DNA from: Pyxicephalus adspersus
Taxonomy: Eukaryota; Chordata; Amphibia; Anura; Pyxicephalidae
Direction: 5' to 3'
DNA: 64,000 nt
Assembly (NCBI RefSeq): GCF_032062135.1
Contig: NC_092861.1
Coordinates: 135,295,261-135,359,260, forward strand
Shown here: in pieces, positions 34,434-46,452 of the stretch
How positions within the stretch are numbered: the stretch's first letter is position 1
Layout: every line of letters begins with the position of its first letter
The notes under the pieces: model-generated
Seen by the model: the letters and a program-made list of their open reading frames with translations, nothing else
Database searches by the model: none
What the model was told of the DNA's origin: nothing
Program-made: the position numbers and the translations under genes

Positions 34434-34890
34434 TAGGTAGTCCCCAGGTTACATACAAGATAGGGACTGAAGGTTTGTTCTTAAGTTGAATTTGTATGTA
34501 AGTCAGAACAGGTACATCATTTTAATAAATGCAATTAGGACAGATGTTTGTCTCAACATAATATTAGGCAGTGTGATGTCAGTTATTGTATAAAATCCTC
34601 ACTATGAGCAAATCACAAACAAAGCAAAAAAAGAAAAACTTTATGAAACCTAGACATTCAATAACTTCTAGCAAGCTGTGCTTTGATATGAAAAAAGAAA
34701 CAACTGCAGAGTTAGTCTTGGTTTTAAAGAGTTACAAGATCTTGCAAAACAGGAAAAGATTTCTTCTGCAAGCCATGCAAACCGCCCCCTCCCCCATCAA
34801 GCCTCCGTCATGCACACAAACAAGCCGCCAAGCCCATTCATATCTAGGGGTTGTCTGTATGTCAGATGTCTTAACTTGGGGACTACCTGT
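34434..34890. mobile_element. MITE with 'aggtagtcccc' terminal inverted repeats
   Basis: The left end is 'taggtagtccccaggttac' and the right end 'cttaacttggggactacctg', reverse-complementary with a few mismatches. The interior has 'gttcttaagttgaatttgta' followed by 'tgtaagtcagaacaggtac'. The 136-codon plus frame (34586-34996) crosses this element and has no domain. Confidence 0.7.
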
Positions 34891-36179
34891 ATATATGCAA
34901 TGCTTTATGAAACCCTGCACTTCCTCTCAAATATACCTCATGGGAGGGAATGCCATGGTGGGTGTTTCTAATGTCTTCTTATCCAGCCAATATTAATAAT
35001 CTTTGTCGGCCAATCATAGGAAGGTACAACAATACTACATCTAGTAACAGCATCAATATTATTTTTTAACTATTACTGTATGACCCAGTGCATTTTTTTA
35101 CACTTCTAAGATTACAATTACAGAAATAACTGAATTATATACACTTCCTGTTACAGAAGCAGATTTAAGGTGTAATTATGTGTAATTATACTTTTCACAG
35201 TAGCTGATGGCAACATTCTGATATATTTTATTCTCTCTCCAGTTTATTTCTAACATTTTCATCTATTTACATGACAGAAGGTGTTGTTGGTGTGGGACAT
35301 ATTTTAGTATTTATTGCCCTCTGCTGGTAGCAAATAATATTTTTGATATCTAACAATTGCCTAAAGCAGCGCAGTGATTATCTAAGAAGCATCATTATCA
35401 CTTCTACCCCTGCTAGCTATCACTCACACTGAGCTCAAAGAGTGTATCACTGTAGAGGTATTACAGGATATTGTTCTATAAAATCAGTAGATTTACTGAT
35501 CTCTTTGCAGTTTTGTAGGATTGTTTCAATAAATGGAACACGCAGGACAATGTCAGTAATGTAGTTGCAAATGCTGTACAATAATGTCATTCCTAGTGTT
35601 GTCAGTGTTGCTCCAGGCTATATTTAAATATTGCGATGCCCATGGCAAAAGTGGTTGACACTGCTCTTTTGTGTGTTGCGAAAATAATAGCCAAAATCCT
35701 TTTTTGCAGCCAGCGTGTAGTCTTATTTCAAGGCAGAACTATTACAGGTCTGTTTAGTCCACCAGAGTGCAAAGTAATAGTGGCCAACTGCAGGGAGTCC
35801 CATCACTCCTCTCAAATTAATTTGGTTACAATTTGCTTGTAAAAACCTAAAAGGGCATAAAATAGGCAACAAATGCAAATCTTGCTCAATCGGATCTCAT
35901 GATACATTCAGATCATGAATGCCTTACAATGTAAAACATTCTATCACTTTGCCCAATATATGATGGGCCTCCAACACAGCTTGCAAATACCAGTATTTTG
36001 AACATACTCTTAGTGTAGATGATGCATTGAAACGGTTCTAAACAAACCTAAAAAACCATCACCAAGCAGAACTAAATCACAAAAGAGATATTCAAGGTCT
36101 CTTTTGCCAAAAAAATGAAGCCCTGGTTCCTGGTGACTTTTTGTTTTAGTTCTAAACTGAATCGCGTATGCTCTGTGTA
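34891..36179. other. Non-coding DNA, nothing recognised
   Basis: AT-rich, with no supported gene or repeat terminus. Confidence 0.45.
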
Positions 36180-36187
36180 GTGTAGAT

Positions 36188-36532
36188 CAGTGGTTGCAAC
36201 TTTTCTGGACCAGGAACCACTAAATTTGCCGGCTCTGGACCACGCATGTGCGGGAAGCCAGGTGCCACTGAAAGGGGATGAAACTTCCCCCATAGTGACG
36301 TCATGATGCCAGATCTTGCCCATTCTCCCATGGCAGATCTGAGCCTGCCATGGGAGAGTGGTCAGGTAGTGTCCAGAGACACAACGCCCCCACTTCCCTG
36401 AGCCTGCGATCTATACAGGGACATGGTCCATGGCTCTGCTGATGCACCCTCCCAGCGGGGTCCTTCTCCTGGCCCCGGTGGGGGGCGCACTGGCCAGAGC
36501 TGCGGACCTCTGACACTGTTTGCTGACCTCTG
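36188..36532 (-). mobile_element. hAT MITE family C, copy 1, with 8-bp target duplication
   Basis: Starts 'cagtggttgcaac' and ends 'gtttgctgacctctg' (terminal inverted repeats). It is flanked by the perfect 8-bp direct repeat GTGTAGAT at 36180-36187 and 36533-36540, the size made by hAT transposases. The interior matches copies at 38385 and 41746 in reverse. Apparent open frames on both strands (36301-36677) are in this element and are not genes. Confidence 0.85.
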
Positions 36533-37204
36533 GTGTAGATTGCCACTCTGTGGGTGGCACTGCTGCACAGCTGCCCAATACAATGTAACTTCTTGCATGC
36601 ACAAGAACTACAGTATATTATCAATGGCAACCAGTAGCCAAAGAGGATCTACATGGAGCTGTCAGAGACACAGGTAAGAGGGCAGGTCCTGTGATTGCTG
36701 CATGACACCTGCATGTAGCTAAGGCTATACCATAATACTTGGTGATTATGGAGGTTGCCCACCACCCACCAACGAGCACAGTTCAGCTTTAAATGCTTAG
36801 TTGCTAACGCATATTTTAACACTAGAGTTGCTAATCAATATGAGACATTGGAAAAATTCAGTATTCTATCATCCCCTGATAACTCAGTTGTCAGCTTGAG
36901 GCAGATGTGTTTTAAACATTCTTTTTTTACAAACAAATATAAATGATAATTGCTACTTCATTAAAAAACAAATTAAATTGCTCACCTTGTGGTTTTTAAT
37001 TCATGAGATCGTAAGCACTGAAGAAGACAACCTTGAACATGGTGGATGAAGCCGGAGGATTTGTCATTGACCTACACATTACTCAGCAGATGATCTCAAC
37101 GATCATTTTCTGCAAGCAAGAGATGGGATGAAAACAACCTTCATTATCCCTTGCTATGTAATTCTTTGTGTTTTATTTATTCTAGAAAAGTCCCAGGCCA
37201 AGGA

Positions 37205-37372
37205 GATGGCTGGACAACCGGGAACTTTGTGTCTGCATGGGTTTCCTCTAGGTACTCCGGTTTCCTCCCACATTCCAAAAGCATGCCAATGGGTTAATTG
37301 ACTTTCCCGTCAAAATTGTCCAATGGACTTTGTAAAGCGCTGTGTAATATGTTCTGCAATAAAGACCTAACT
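37205..37372 (+). mobile_element. SINE, 5' truncated
   Basis: Has 'tctgcatgggtttcctctag', 'ggtactccggtttcctccca', 'gggttaattgactttccc', 'aaagcgctgtgtaatatg' and 'ttctgcaataaa'. It lacks the tRNA-like head. Confidence 0.7.
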
Positions 37373-38384
37373 GACTGCTAATTTTCAAAATAGAACTTTA
37401 TTTCCATTTAAAGGTGAACGTCTGGCTGGCCATCAATCCATCCTCTAAGTTCACAGCAAAAGCACTGAAGTCATTTCTCTCAGCACGTCTAAAGGCGCCT
37501 TTAGTTTGACAAATGTTTATTGTATTGAGGATCTGACCCAGAATGATTTCAGGTGTTCTCCATCCTATGATTGTTTTATTTTTAGTTTTTTATATATATT
37601 AACTGAATGTTTGCTAATATTATATAATCTAATAGCCAATCTCATATCTATACAAATCTCCATAAAGAAATACAAGCATGTAACTTTTGCCCATAGCCGC
37701 AAGATGCCAACCGCATTTTTTGTGGAAGTAAGAAATTGCAGCATTCTGTTTCTGTGTTGAAGGGCACATTAAGCTGGTTTTACATTTTAATAGAAACCTA
37801 TAGGGATGCAAAACCCACTTGAAGTAGGTTCACTGAAAATCAAATGATCATGTCAATGAATTCTGAACGATCTCTTGGTCCAAGGGACTATGCAAGCACC
37901 ATTAAAAGGAAAGCCAGTTAGCCAAGTTGAAGGTTCCATGGAACCCTGGTTGAGAATAGCTGATCCAGGGCAATGATTATTGGGCATTATAAGGGACATA
38001 ATCAAAAAAGCAAAAAATTAAAGCAGATAATGTGACACTCACCCAACATTTCCTGCAGGTACCCTAAACACTGTAATTTATAACACATATATACATACCA
38101 CCACACCTGCTGTGAATGTTTGGTGAATCACACATTTACTGTCTTTTAAATACACCCCTTAATAATATCCAGCTAAGGTTCATGTCTACTTTAAGTTCTG
38201 GCACAGCATTTTTAAATATAACACAACAGTGGGGCCACCCTGCTTTGCAAGAGTTAAATGCTCATTTTGGGCAACTTGGAGCTTAAGAAACATTTTACTT
38301 ACTTACCTCACCTTCCTCCATCCAATCAACTAACCAACTGGCCCATAGCATCCTCATTTTTGACACGGGGCTCCTGGCGGGGTG
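37373..38384. other. Non-coding DNA with a small family D fragment
   Basis: 37925-37975 on the minus strand has 'tattctcaaccagggttcc', the 5' terminus of family D. The remainder is AT-rich with no gene. Confidence 0.4.
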
Positions 38385-38676
38385 GGGAGATAGACCCCGC
38401 TGGGGTGGGGAGATAGACCCCGCTGGGGGGGGGAGCACCAGCCAGAGCCGCGGACCATGTCTCCCGTATGGATCCCAGGCTCAGGGCAGTGGGCGGGTTG
38501 TGTCTCTGGATACAACACGCCTACTCTCTGCGATTGGAGAGTGGACGGGTTTTGGCATTATGACATCACTATGAGGGAAGGTTCTTCCCCTTTGAGTGAC
38601 ACCTGGCTCCCCGCGCATCCGCAGTCCTTTTAGTGGTCTACAAACTAGAAAATGTTGGGGACCAATGCTGTAGGGG
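38385..38676 (+). mobile_element. hAT MITE family C, copy 2 (rearranged left end)
   Basis: Shares with copy 3 'agcaccagccagagccgcgg', 'gaccatgtctcccgta' and 'atcccaggctcagggcagtg', and the right end 'ttggggaccaatgctg'. The left terminus is replaced by a short tandem repeat of 'ggggagatagaccccgctgg' (about 38380-38430), so no target duplication can be scored. Confidence 0.75.
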
Positions 38677-39884
38677 ATGCTCTTAGTGTCTGTGACTGCA
38701 GTCATTGGTGATGTATGGGGGAGTTTCCAGGGTACCTGTCATGCGGAAGAGAAGGCTGCAGGAGTGACAGAATTAGGTAAGTAAAAGTGCTTCTTATAAA
38801 CCACTAGACCTAAAAAGCATTTGGCCCTTCCTGTGCAGGGGTGACTTTTTTAATTCTCTGGTCTGGCATATGACTTGGCTTTACCACGGTATTTTGTTTT
38901 ATCCAAAAAGGTGTTTTTTTGTGTTATATCCTAGGGAAAAAATAAGCACTTTTGCTTCAAAATACAATTACATGGTCAAAAAGCAATAAACAAAGCTGAA
39001 AAGAAAAATCATTTTATCTTGTAATATCTGAAAAAGTGTTTGTACAAGTCAATAAATTCAAGTAATCTCAGGATGAATTCAGAATTGCTGCTCATTCTTG
39101 TCTACATGCATGAATGAAAATTTAGAACACAATAGTCCATGCCCTGAGCTGATTTTTAGATATCAGCTGCAAAATGTTGCTGTCAATATGTTTAGGTCTC
39201 TTTATTCTATTCTTGTTTGCTTCCTCTAAGTGTTTTCTCCCCAACTCCCAATATGCTGGCAAATAGAAGGGAAAGCATAGAATTATATATAGTTTTTTAT
39301 CATATTGTGATTTATGCACATTTTTTATGTTGCTCAGCCAGGCAAGTGTCAATCCTATATCCTGGTTTAGCAATGCAACTCCCTGTGTCTTCTCTCTTCT
39401 TTATTGCCAACCTGATCACTGGTCAGTCAATAAGAATAATTACATATGCTCAATCAGCAAATAGGTAATCCAGATATATTATTTGGATCTTCAAATTTAT
39501 TTGAAATCCAACCCGCATGTCCAGAGCTTGAATTTGTGGTCAATAGGGACCATGTTTCATGATCACTTTTGGCCTTGGGGGCCTGCTATGCTATTATAGT
39601 TTGTTCTTGAGGTATTTAAAACAAAGTGCAGAAAATACGCTTTGAAAAAAAACTTTTGTAGCTCTTGAGTTTTTTTGTGGAGTTTTAGCTTCTTGTACTT
39701 TGATTTTTTTTTTATTAGGAAGATATGAAGAAATTTCATTAAATGTTGGTAACTATTCTATTTGTATTGGTTCTGCCTGTACCTAAGTTGTTTTCTTCTA
39801 TTGTAACAACAACAACTACACCAAAATAAACAATATATAAAAAGACATAAAAGAACAAAGAAAACGCAAAGATATATACCCAAA
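38677..39884. other. AT-rich DNA, nothing recognised
   Basis: No supported gene. 38740-38780 has 'gcaggagtgacagaattagg', possibly a family A end. Confidence 0.4.
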
Positions 39885-40018
39885 GAAAGAAGGAAAGAAA
39901 GAAAAACATTTTTTTTATCCTTGTATTAGTTGGCGATTTTAAATTTTATATGAAAGAAGGAAAGAAAGAAAAGCTATTTTTTTTTATCCTTGTTTTATTT
40001 GGCGATTTAAATTTTATA
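39885..40018 (+). repeat. Two-unit tandem duplication, period about 67 bp
   Basis: Unit 'gaaagaaggaaagaaagaaa' through 'atccttgt-tta-ttggcgat' to 'aaattttatat' occurs at 39885-39951 and again at 39952-40018 with few differences. It abuts the large inverted repeat. Confidence 0.8.
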
Positions 40019-40021
40019 TGT

Positions 40022-40283
40022 ACCAAAGGGTTTTCTTTCCCCAGCAGGGAAAATTTGCATGGGTTTTAAGGGTGTCAAATATCAACACTAACAACACAAT
40101 ATATGTTAAAAAAACAATTTGTTGCATTTTAAATATACAATAATATAAAAACGTATCCCAAAACAATAAGTGCTTGCAAAATGCAAAAAATGACAATTCA
40201 GTAACCACATGATTTTTAATTATATACAATTACATTTACAGTCCTTAAGGCGTTTCACCAATAGGCTTTATCAGAAGGACAGA
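40022..40283 (-). repeat. Left arm of a large inverted repeat
   Basis: 262 bp from 'accaaagggttttctttccc' to 'atcagaaggacaga'. It pairs imperfectly with 40619-40865. It includes on the minus strand the core 'gataaagcctattggtgaaa' then 'cgccttaaggac'. Confidence 0.8.
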
Positions 40284-40618
40284 ACCTTATAAGTACCACA
40301 TCTATGTATTTGTTCAGATAGTGGTTGATGATTAGGTTGGTATTATGTCATTCAAGTATTGATGTTGGAAAGCAAGATTATTTGTTTAATATACATACCA
40401 CAGACTTTCTTGTGCAGTTAGGAGTGATATGACCCCATAGTGTTGTAGGTAGTCTCTTTTAGTGCACCACAGTGTATATAATCAACAAGATAAAATATCT
40501 CCTTTAGTAGTATTGTCTTAACTTTTAAAACAAAATAGAGCACTTTTTTGTTCTTTATTTTTTAATTCTACTGGGGTTACTCTTTCACTGCTTCCTGTCA
40601 GACAGGTACTAATAACGA

Positions 40619-40865
40619 TCTGTCCCTGTGATAAAGCCTATTGGTGAAACGCGTTAAGGACTGTAAAAGTTATTGTGTATCATTACAAATCATGTGATTA
40701 CTGAATAGTCATGTTTTGCATTTTGCAAGCATTTATTGATTTGTGATATGTTTTTATAATATTGTATAGGAAATTTTTAACATATATTGTGTTGTTAGTG
40801 TTGATATTTGGCACCTTTAAAACCCATGCAAATTTTTCCTGTTGGGGAAATAAAACCCCTTTGGT
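40619..40865 (+). repeat. Right arm of a large inverted repeat
   Basis: 247 bp from 'tctgtccctgtgataaagcc' to 'aaacccctttggt', the imperfect reverse complement of 40022-40283; the spacer is 335 bp (40284-40618). Together they could form a foldback transposon with long terminal repeats or be two solo copies inserted head to head. No transposase is present. Confidence 0.8.
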
Positions 40866-41737
40866 ATTTGTGAGTATTAGGGTGTGGTGCAATGTAAACA
40901 TACTTCCAGAGAATCCATTTACCATTTTTTTATGTAGTTAGGCTTTAATATTTAGTTCTTTCATTGGAAATACATTTATCATATTTTTAGTTCTATTTCT
41001 GGGATTGTCTTTAATATCTGAATAGCAAACATGTCAGCATTTACAGTTCTTTGGAAATCCTTTTACTGTGGTTCCATACCAACCAATCCAGTGTTTCAGG
41101 GTAACAGGGGTCCCTTTATTAAAGCAAGAAAAATAATCTAATAAAATCTGATCATAGTTATAATTTTAGCATCTCTGTGTCTCAAAATGGTGCTTGTCTA
41201 AAGTGATGATGAACTCCATCCGAGTGAAGGCATATATTCCTTTTATACAGGGTAGGTTTATGTTTTTTAAAACATGGGTTACCAAGTCAGTAATTGAAAG
41301 CCCCATGATTCCAGCCAAATCAGTTTGTGCTACATGGAAGTGACTGCAGGCCACTGAACTAATTCCAATAATTCAGCAATGCCAGAGGGAGACACGGGGA
41401 GAATGCAGCAGTCTGATGGTAACTATATACTCTAGAGTTACATGTGAATGTCATACAAGGAGAATGGTAAGGAACAATAAACAGCTGCAGAGATGTAATG
41501 GCATATCTTTAAAATGTGATGCCTAGATTCAGCTGCATTCATTTTTGTAGATCTGACAACAGTCTTCAAGTTGACAAGAATTGTCCTCCAGATTTACAGC
41601 AGGTATGTAGATGTCTGGAAGGCAAATGCAACAGAAAAATGCATGCCCTGTCCTGCAAAGGAAGCTTTTCAGTGCCCATAGACATTGTTTTGTATCAGGA
41701 TCAGGAAACATTCTAATGTCAATGCTATCAGAGGCTT
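40866..41737. other. Non-coding DNA, nothing recognised
   Basis: Small frames on both strands near 41516-41716 have no known domain. Confidence 0.4.
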
Positions 41738-41745
41738 GTCTATAG

Positions 41746-42087
41746 CAGCAGTCACCAACCAGTGGAGAACATTTTGGGGGTCAGTGCACATTCTGGTCAG
41801 TGCAACCCCGAGCAGGGGTCAGGAGAAGGAACCCCCTGGGGGGACGCACCAGCCAGAGCCATGAACCATGTCCCCTGTGCAAATCCCTGGCTCAGGGAAG
41901 TGGGCAGGCTGTGTTTCACGACACAACCAGCCTGCTCTGAGCCTGCGATGGCAGAGTGGGCAGGGTTATGTTGTTATGACGTCACAAATCAAACGTCAGG
42001 TTTGATTGACAACCGGCTCCCCACGCATGCGCGGTCAGGACCCAGTAATTTTAGTGGTCCGCGGGACAAAAAGGTTGCTGACCGCTA
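41746..42087 (+). mobile_element. hAT MITE family C, copy 3, with 8-bp target duplication
   Basis: 342 bp from 'cagcagtcaccaacc' to 'ggttgctgaccgcta' (12 of 15 terminal bases complementary), flanked by perfect GTCTATAG at 41738-41745 and 42088-42095. The 108-codon plus frame (41762-42088) lies within it and is not a gene. Confidence 0.9.
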
Positions 42088-44399
42088 GTCTATAGGAATA
42101 AATCATACTGAGTCTTTATTAATCTGAAAATGTTAGATTTCTGTAAAATTCCACTATTTAGGCACAATGCATTGAAGGCAATACAAAAGATGAAACCTAA
42201 GCGGTTTTGAGGGTGCCATGGGGTTTGAAGGACCATGTGAAGGACATTTTATGTTGTATAAAGGATTATTCAGTATGCCTAATTGAAGGAAAGCAACTAC
42301 CTGAAAGACTTACCTTTTTTGAGTAAATTTTTTCCTAAGTGGCAGTGCACTTCCCAGTGTCTGCCAGTGCCCAGCACGCCTGTGTCTTTGTCCTATCAGT
42401 CGCTATCTGCAGTATGGCTAGCTCTTGGATATCTATGTCTTCTAGTCTCGCAGACACGGAATTACAACATCAGGTCTTCAAATGACCATGCACAGATGAT
42501 GGCTTATGCTGTCATTCTATTCAAAGATGGGCACTGCCAAAATAAGAAAAGTCCTGAAACCAGGTAAAATTTAGCTCCAAACTCCAGAGTGCAAGTAAAC
42601 TGCTACTAGGTTAACCATGGTTATCCCCAATCTATTTTCTAGAAGCTTTCTTTATTGTGCCAAAAATTCCCATCATTATATTGTTTTTTTCTTTTGTTAG
42701 GCATATTTCACTTGGGTGCAGGTAGAGCTGAGAGCTTCAGCTTTTTGACAAAACTGGTAATTTTGCATCACGCCATTCATACTTATCAGATGAAAATAAT
42801 GGACATATAAGAAATTTTGGTTACATTTTTCTCCCGTAAAGCTGGAGCCAAAGGGTCTTTCTTCACCCTTCTTGCTCAAAGCAACCATTTGTGTTTAGGC
42901 ATGTGCTTCCTGGCACTCACCTAAACCACCTATGGACATGTTTGACCTAAATTCTTTATTTTATTGTTGTGAATATGTAGTAGATGCAGACTTCAAAGTT
43001 CAAAATTCATGTCTCCTTAGAGGACTACTTCAGTATAAATCAATGAATCTCCTGTCCAGACTGGCAAAAGATATGTTAAACATATTGCACACGATTCTAG
43101 GACATGTATTGCTTAATTACATACCGTTTATTTTATAAATGCAGAATATGAAAGCAAGACCCTTGTGGACAGGTGACAAAACATCAGTAAATTCTAAACT
43201 TGTTCTAAAGATTTTAGCCCAGATCAGCCTCCAGAGGACATCTCCGCATCTCAGATAACCTCCATAGATCCTTCATAGCTCCCAGTCCTATAATGATTGT
43301 GCAATATTGGAGATTACATTCCATGGAACAATGCAGCCATAACAGCCATTCTTCTGTATGGATTGTTGCACTTACATTTTTATTGGAGTATATAGAAATA
43401 AAAATATTTAAATTGAGGTTATGGCCCACCTAGCATGAAACTACATGAATGTGGCATGTGATACGACTGACTGGATGAGATGGTTGATTATTAGAGTCTT
43501 GTTACTTTCTGGTTGAGTTGTATTTCTTTCAATGCTCAGACCCTCCTGTTGTGTTCTGTCATCCCCATATGAGGATTGTCAGAGAGCATGAATGCTTCAG
43601 GTTTGTAAGAATGACATTAGAGGATTTGCACTTCCTTAGCGAACCCATTAAGTCAGCTCTTTGCCTAAAACCACATTGAATTTCAGTGTCACAAATGAGT
43701 CCTGTAGTTTTCCTCATTGTTAGTACAACCCTAGGCTCTTTCTAAAGGCTTCTGTGACAGGCTTGAGCAGTGGCAGAGAAATCTTAAATCATATCCATAA
43801 ACGAGTACTCATATAGCTGCTGAAATTTTTTTCTGGTAGTAGAAAATGCATTACCAGCAACACAATGAGGCTCATATCTAAGAAACGTGCTCATCCATAT
43901 TGGTTTTAATTGCACTCTATGATCAAATAAGTATTGTCAGCAGCATGAACGTGATTGATGCGACTGTCAGCTATTCTGGTATTTGTGCATAAGAAAAATG
44001 GAGCCCTAGGACCATAAATATTAGCACCAGGTGCAAGGAGAACCTGCTACTCATGATTTACATTTTATGCATTCAAGCAGAGTTAAAATTTCTGTCAAAT
44101 ATGTATTTGCCTCTGTGATTCCCTTTGGGGATTTTCATTCTCATTTCCTGTCTCAGTGACAGCTGTCTAAGAAGAAATTAAATGAATTGTCTTGCCTGGA
44201 GCTGAGCTTTAAGAAACATTGAGGGTGCCATTGTTGACTTCCTATCCTACAGAAACCTGCTGTCTGACTGTTATGCTGAACCCCTTGCTATGATACTTTA
44301 AGTCATCAACCCAGAACAAACATACAGATAAGGACTTCTGACTTTCCTAATCTGTTTTTTCTTGTTCATGGTGGCCAACTAAAATACGACTAGTATATC
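42088..44399. other. Mostly non-repetitive DNA without recognised genes
   Basis: 42280-42600 contains a less AT-rich segment ending 'gaaaccaggtaaaatttagc' that may be a relative of family A or B. 43430-44330 appears free of obvious repeats and of domain-bearing frames. Confidence 0.4.
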
Positions 44400-44929
44400 A
44401 TAGAACATGCTGCTTGGCCAAAAAAAAATGGCATACACTTTAATATTTGATTGGATCCCCTTTAGCTTTGATTGCAACACACATTGGCTGTTGTATTATT
44501 TCAATAAGTGTTTGCAATGTCAAAACATGCATTTCCATCCAGAGTTGCACTCATTTTTCCCCAAGATCTTGTATTGATGACTATTGCGTTAAGTCTACTC
44601 CAGCACACAGCGGATTCTCAATGGGGTTAAGGTCTGGACTCTGTAGTGGCCAATCCCTTAGTAAAAATGATGTCTCATGCTCACAGAACCACTCTTTCCC
44701 ATTCTGAGCCCAATTAATCTTTGCATTGCCGTTTTGGAATATGCGCGTGCCATCAGGAAAGAATAAAATCATTTCATGGAAAAAACAGGTCATTCTGTAT
44801 ATTCGGGTATTTAACTTCATTTTTTGGGCACATAATGTTGCTGAACCCCCAGACCTGACCAACTGAAGCAAAGCTAGATAACAACACTGCCCACACTAGC
44901 TTGGGGACTTTTTCTGGGCAGGTAGTGTA
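44400..44929 (-). mobile_element. Tc1-like element, internally decayed
   Basis: Its left end resembles 'ctgcttggccaaaaaaaa' and its right end 'ggcaggtagtgta', the typical Tc1 terminal pattern. The minus frame 44581-44871 retains the Tc1 catalytic-region signature W-P-L-Q-S-P-D-L-N-P-I-E-N and before it a segment like the D-G-x-x-x-H block, here F-P-D-G-T-R-I-F. About 530 bp against roughly 1.3-1.6 kb for a full element, so it is internally deleted and non-autonomous. Confidence 0.8.
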
Positions 44930-45169
44930 AATGACAACAGGTTAGCATACCAGCCAGGAAAACAACATTTGCAAACAGAAGTAGGCATTGGCATCCATCC
45001 TATTTCTCTTCGGGAAAGTTTACTTTAATGGACGTCTCCATCTGCATTTCAGCAATGCATCACACCAGTCCCACACTGTAATAAATGAAAAGAGGACAGC
45101 GGTACGCATTGAATGTTCAATAATGTTTGGAAAAGGCGCCCTACGAAGAAACATTACATGAGTAGTTTG

Positions 45170-45330
45170 ACATTCTCATTATCTCACTGTCACGCAATGT
45201 TCTTTCCATTATAATTAAAGTGCTGAATATTTTAATTTTTGGTCAAGCAACGAATTCATCAGCAAATTGCATCACTGCAAGCTTGCTCATTTCTATTAAG
45301 GTAAAATCATTTTTCTACTAATTATTTTCC
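45170..45330. promoter_or_regulatory. Candidate conserved non-coding element 2
   Basis: An AT-rich but non-repetitive stretch with homeodomain-type ATTA/TAAT sites ('attataattaaagtgctgaa') and no coding frame. It lacks the signs of the dispersed families around it. It is a candidate only from general resemblance to vertebrate regulatory elements. Confidence 0.2.
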
Positions 45331-46452
45331 CTTCCTTGTACTACAAAAACCATGAGAAATGTAATTTGCTTCACAACAGCCCTGGCTGAGACCACAAGCC
45401 GGTAGTATCCGAAGCTAAATACAATTGTTGAAGCCAGCAGAATGCAAAAAATGTTATGTCTTTTCTGTCTTTTCAAGTACAAATATCAGACAAGTTCAGA
45501 TTGATTATGACTTTGCTGACCATGTGAAGGGTTACAGAATGATTTCACAACCTATTCGTGCTGAACAGACCCTACCAATAATACTAAAACAATGATCTCC
45601 AACTTCTCCAAGAACTGGACACCAGGGCGGGACATATTACTGCACTGCAGGATATTTTTCTGCAGAAAACTATAAGCTATCCCTGCAACAAACTTTTCTT
45701 GTTTGCTCCATTTTGGTCTATTAAATATACAATTGAAAAAAAAAATTGTTATATCAAGTCAATTATCAGAAATCCAGTAATCCTGTAAGTTTATAATCTT
45801 GTGGTCTCAAGCAGTAATATTGCTTTTTACAGTTTGCCCCAGTAACCTAGCTTTTCACTATAAAAATAATTAAATGTTTGATCGATTATTGGGCAGAATG
45901 ATATACGAAAATTGAATATGATGCTTTTTGTGCCACAATCGATTTTTCCATCTGATATAGTTTTGATTTTGGTTAGGTGTCACACTTACCTTCTCCTTAC
46001 TAAAGCACAGAAGCCTCTCTCCTGCACATGCAGGCAGTTCTGACCTCAGGTGCATCCATTTATTTGTTGATTTATTAGTATCGCCCCTCTCACCAGTTAA
46101 TCGGGAGATAGCCTTTTAATACCCCCTGGCTATTTAGCTTGCTCAGACACAGCACTTGGCAATCATGCAATGTATCTCCACTAGTCAGAGCCCCCTAGCA
46201 CAGCATTTGCTATATAATGGGCTGTTAATTGAGTGCTTTCCCAGTCCAGCTCCTGTGCTAACCCTTGTCGCCCAGTCTTTTCCCTTGGTTTGTTCCAGTG
46301 TTCTGTCTATTTTCTGCGTTTCTGGCTCTTGACGCCAGCCATCTTTGACTATTCTCATATTTGCTGATTTGGTACAGTGCATTGTCCTACCCACCATGGT
46401 GTCCCCAAGAACTGAAACCTGGAAACAGCCTGTAGCATAACATCCTCACCAC
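45331..46452. other. Non-coding DNA, nothing recognised
   Basis: Minus frames at 45870-46055 and 46185-46397 have no recognisable domain. Confidence 0.4.

Noticed and set aside
36301..36677. Several overlapping frames of 60-110 codons on both strands
   Set aside because: They lie in or overlap the end of a hAT MITE with clear terminal repeats and target duplication.
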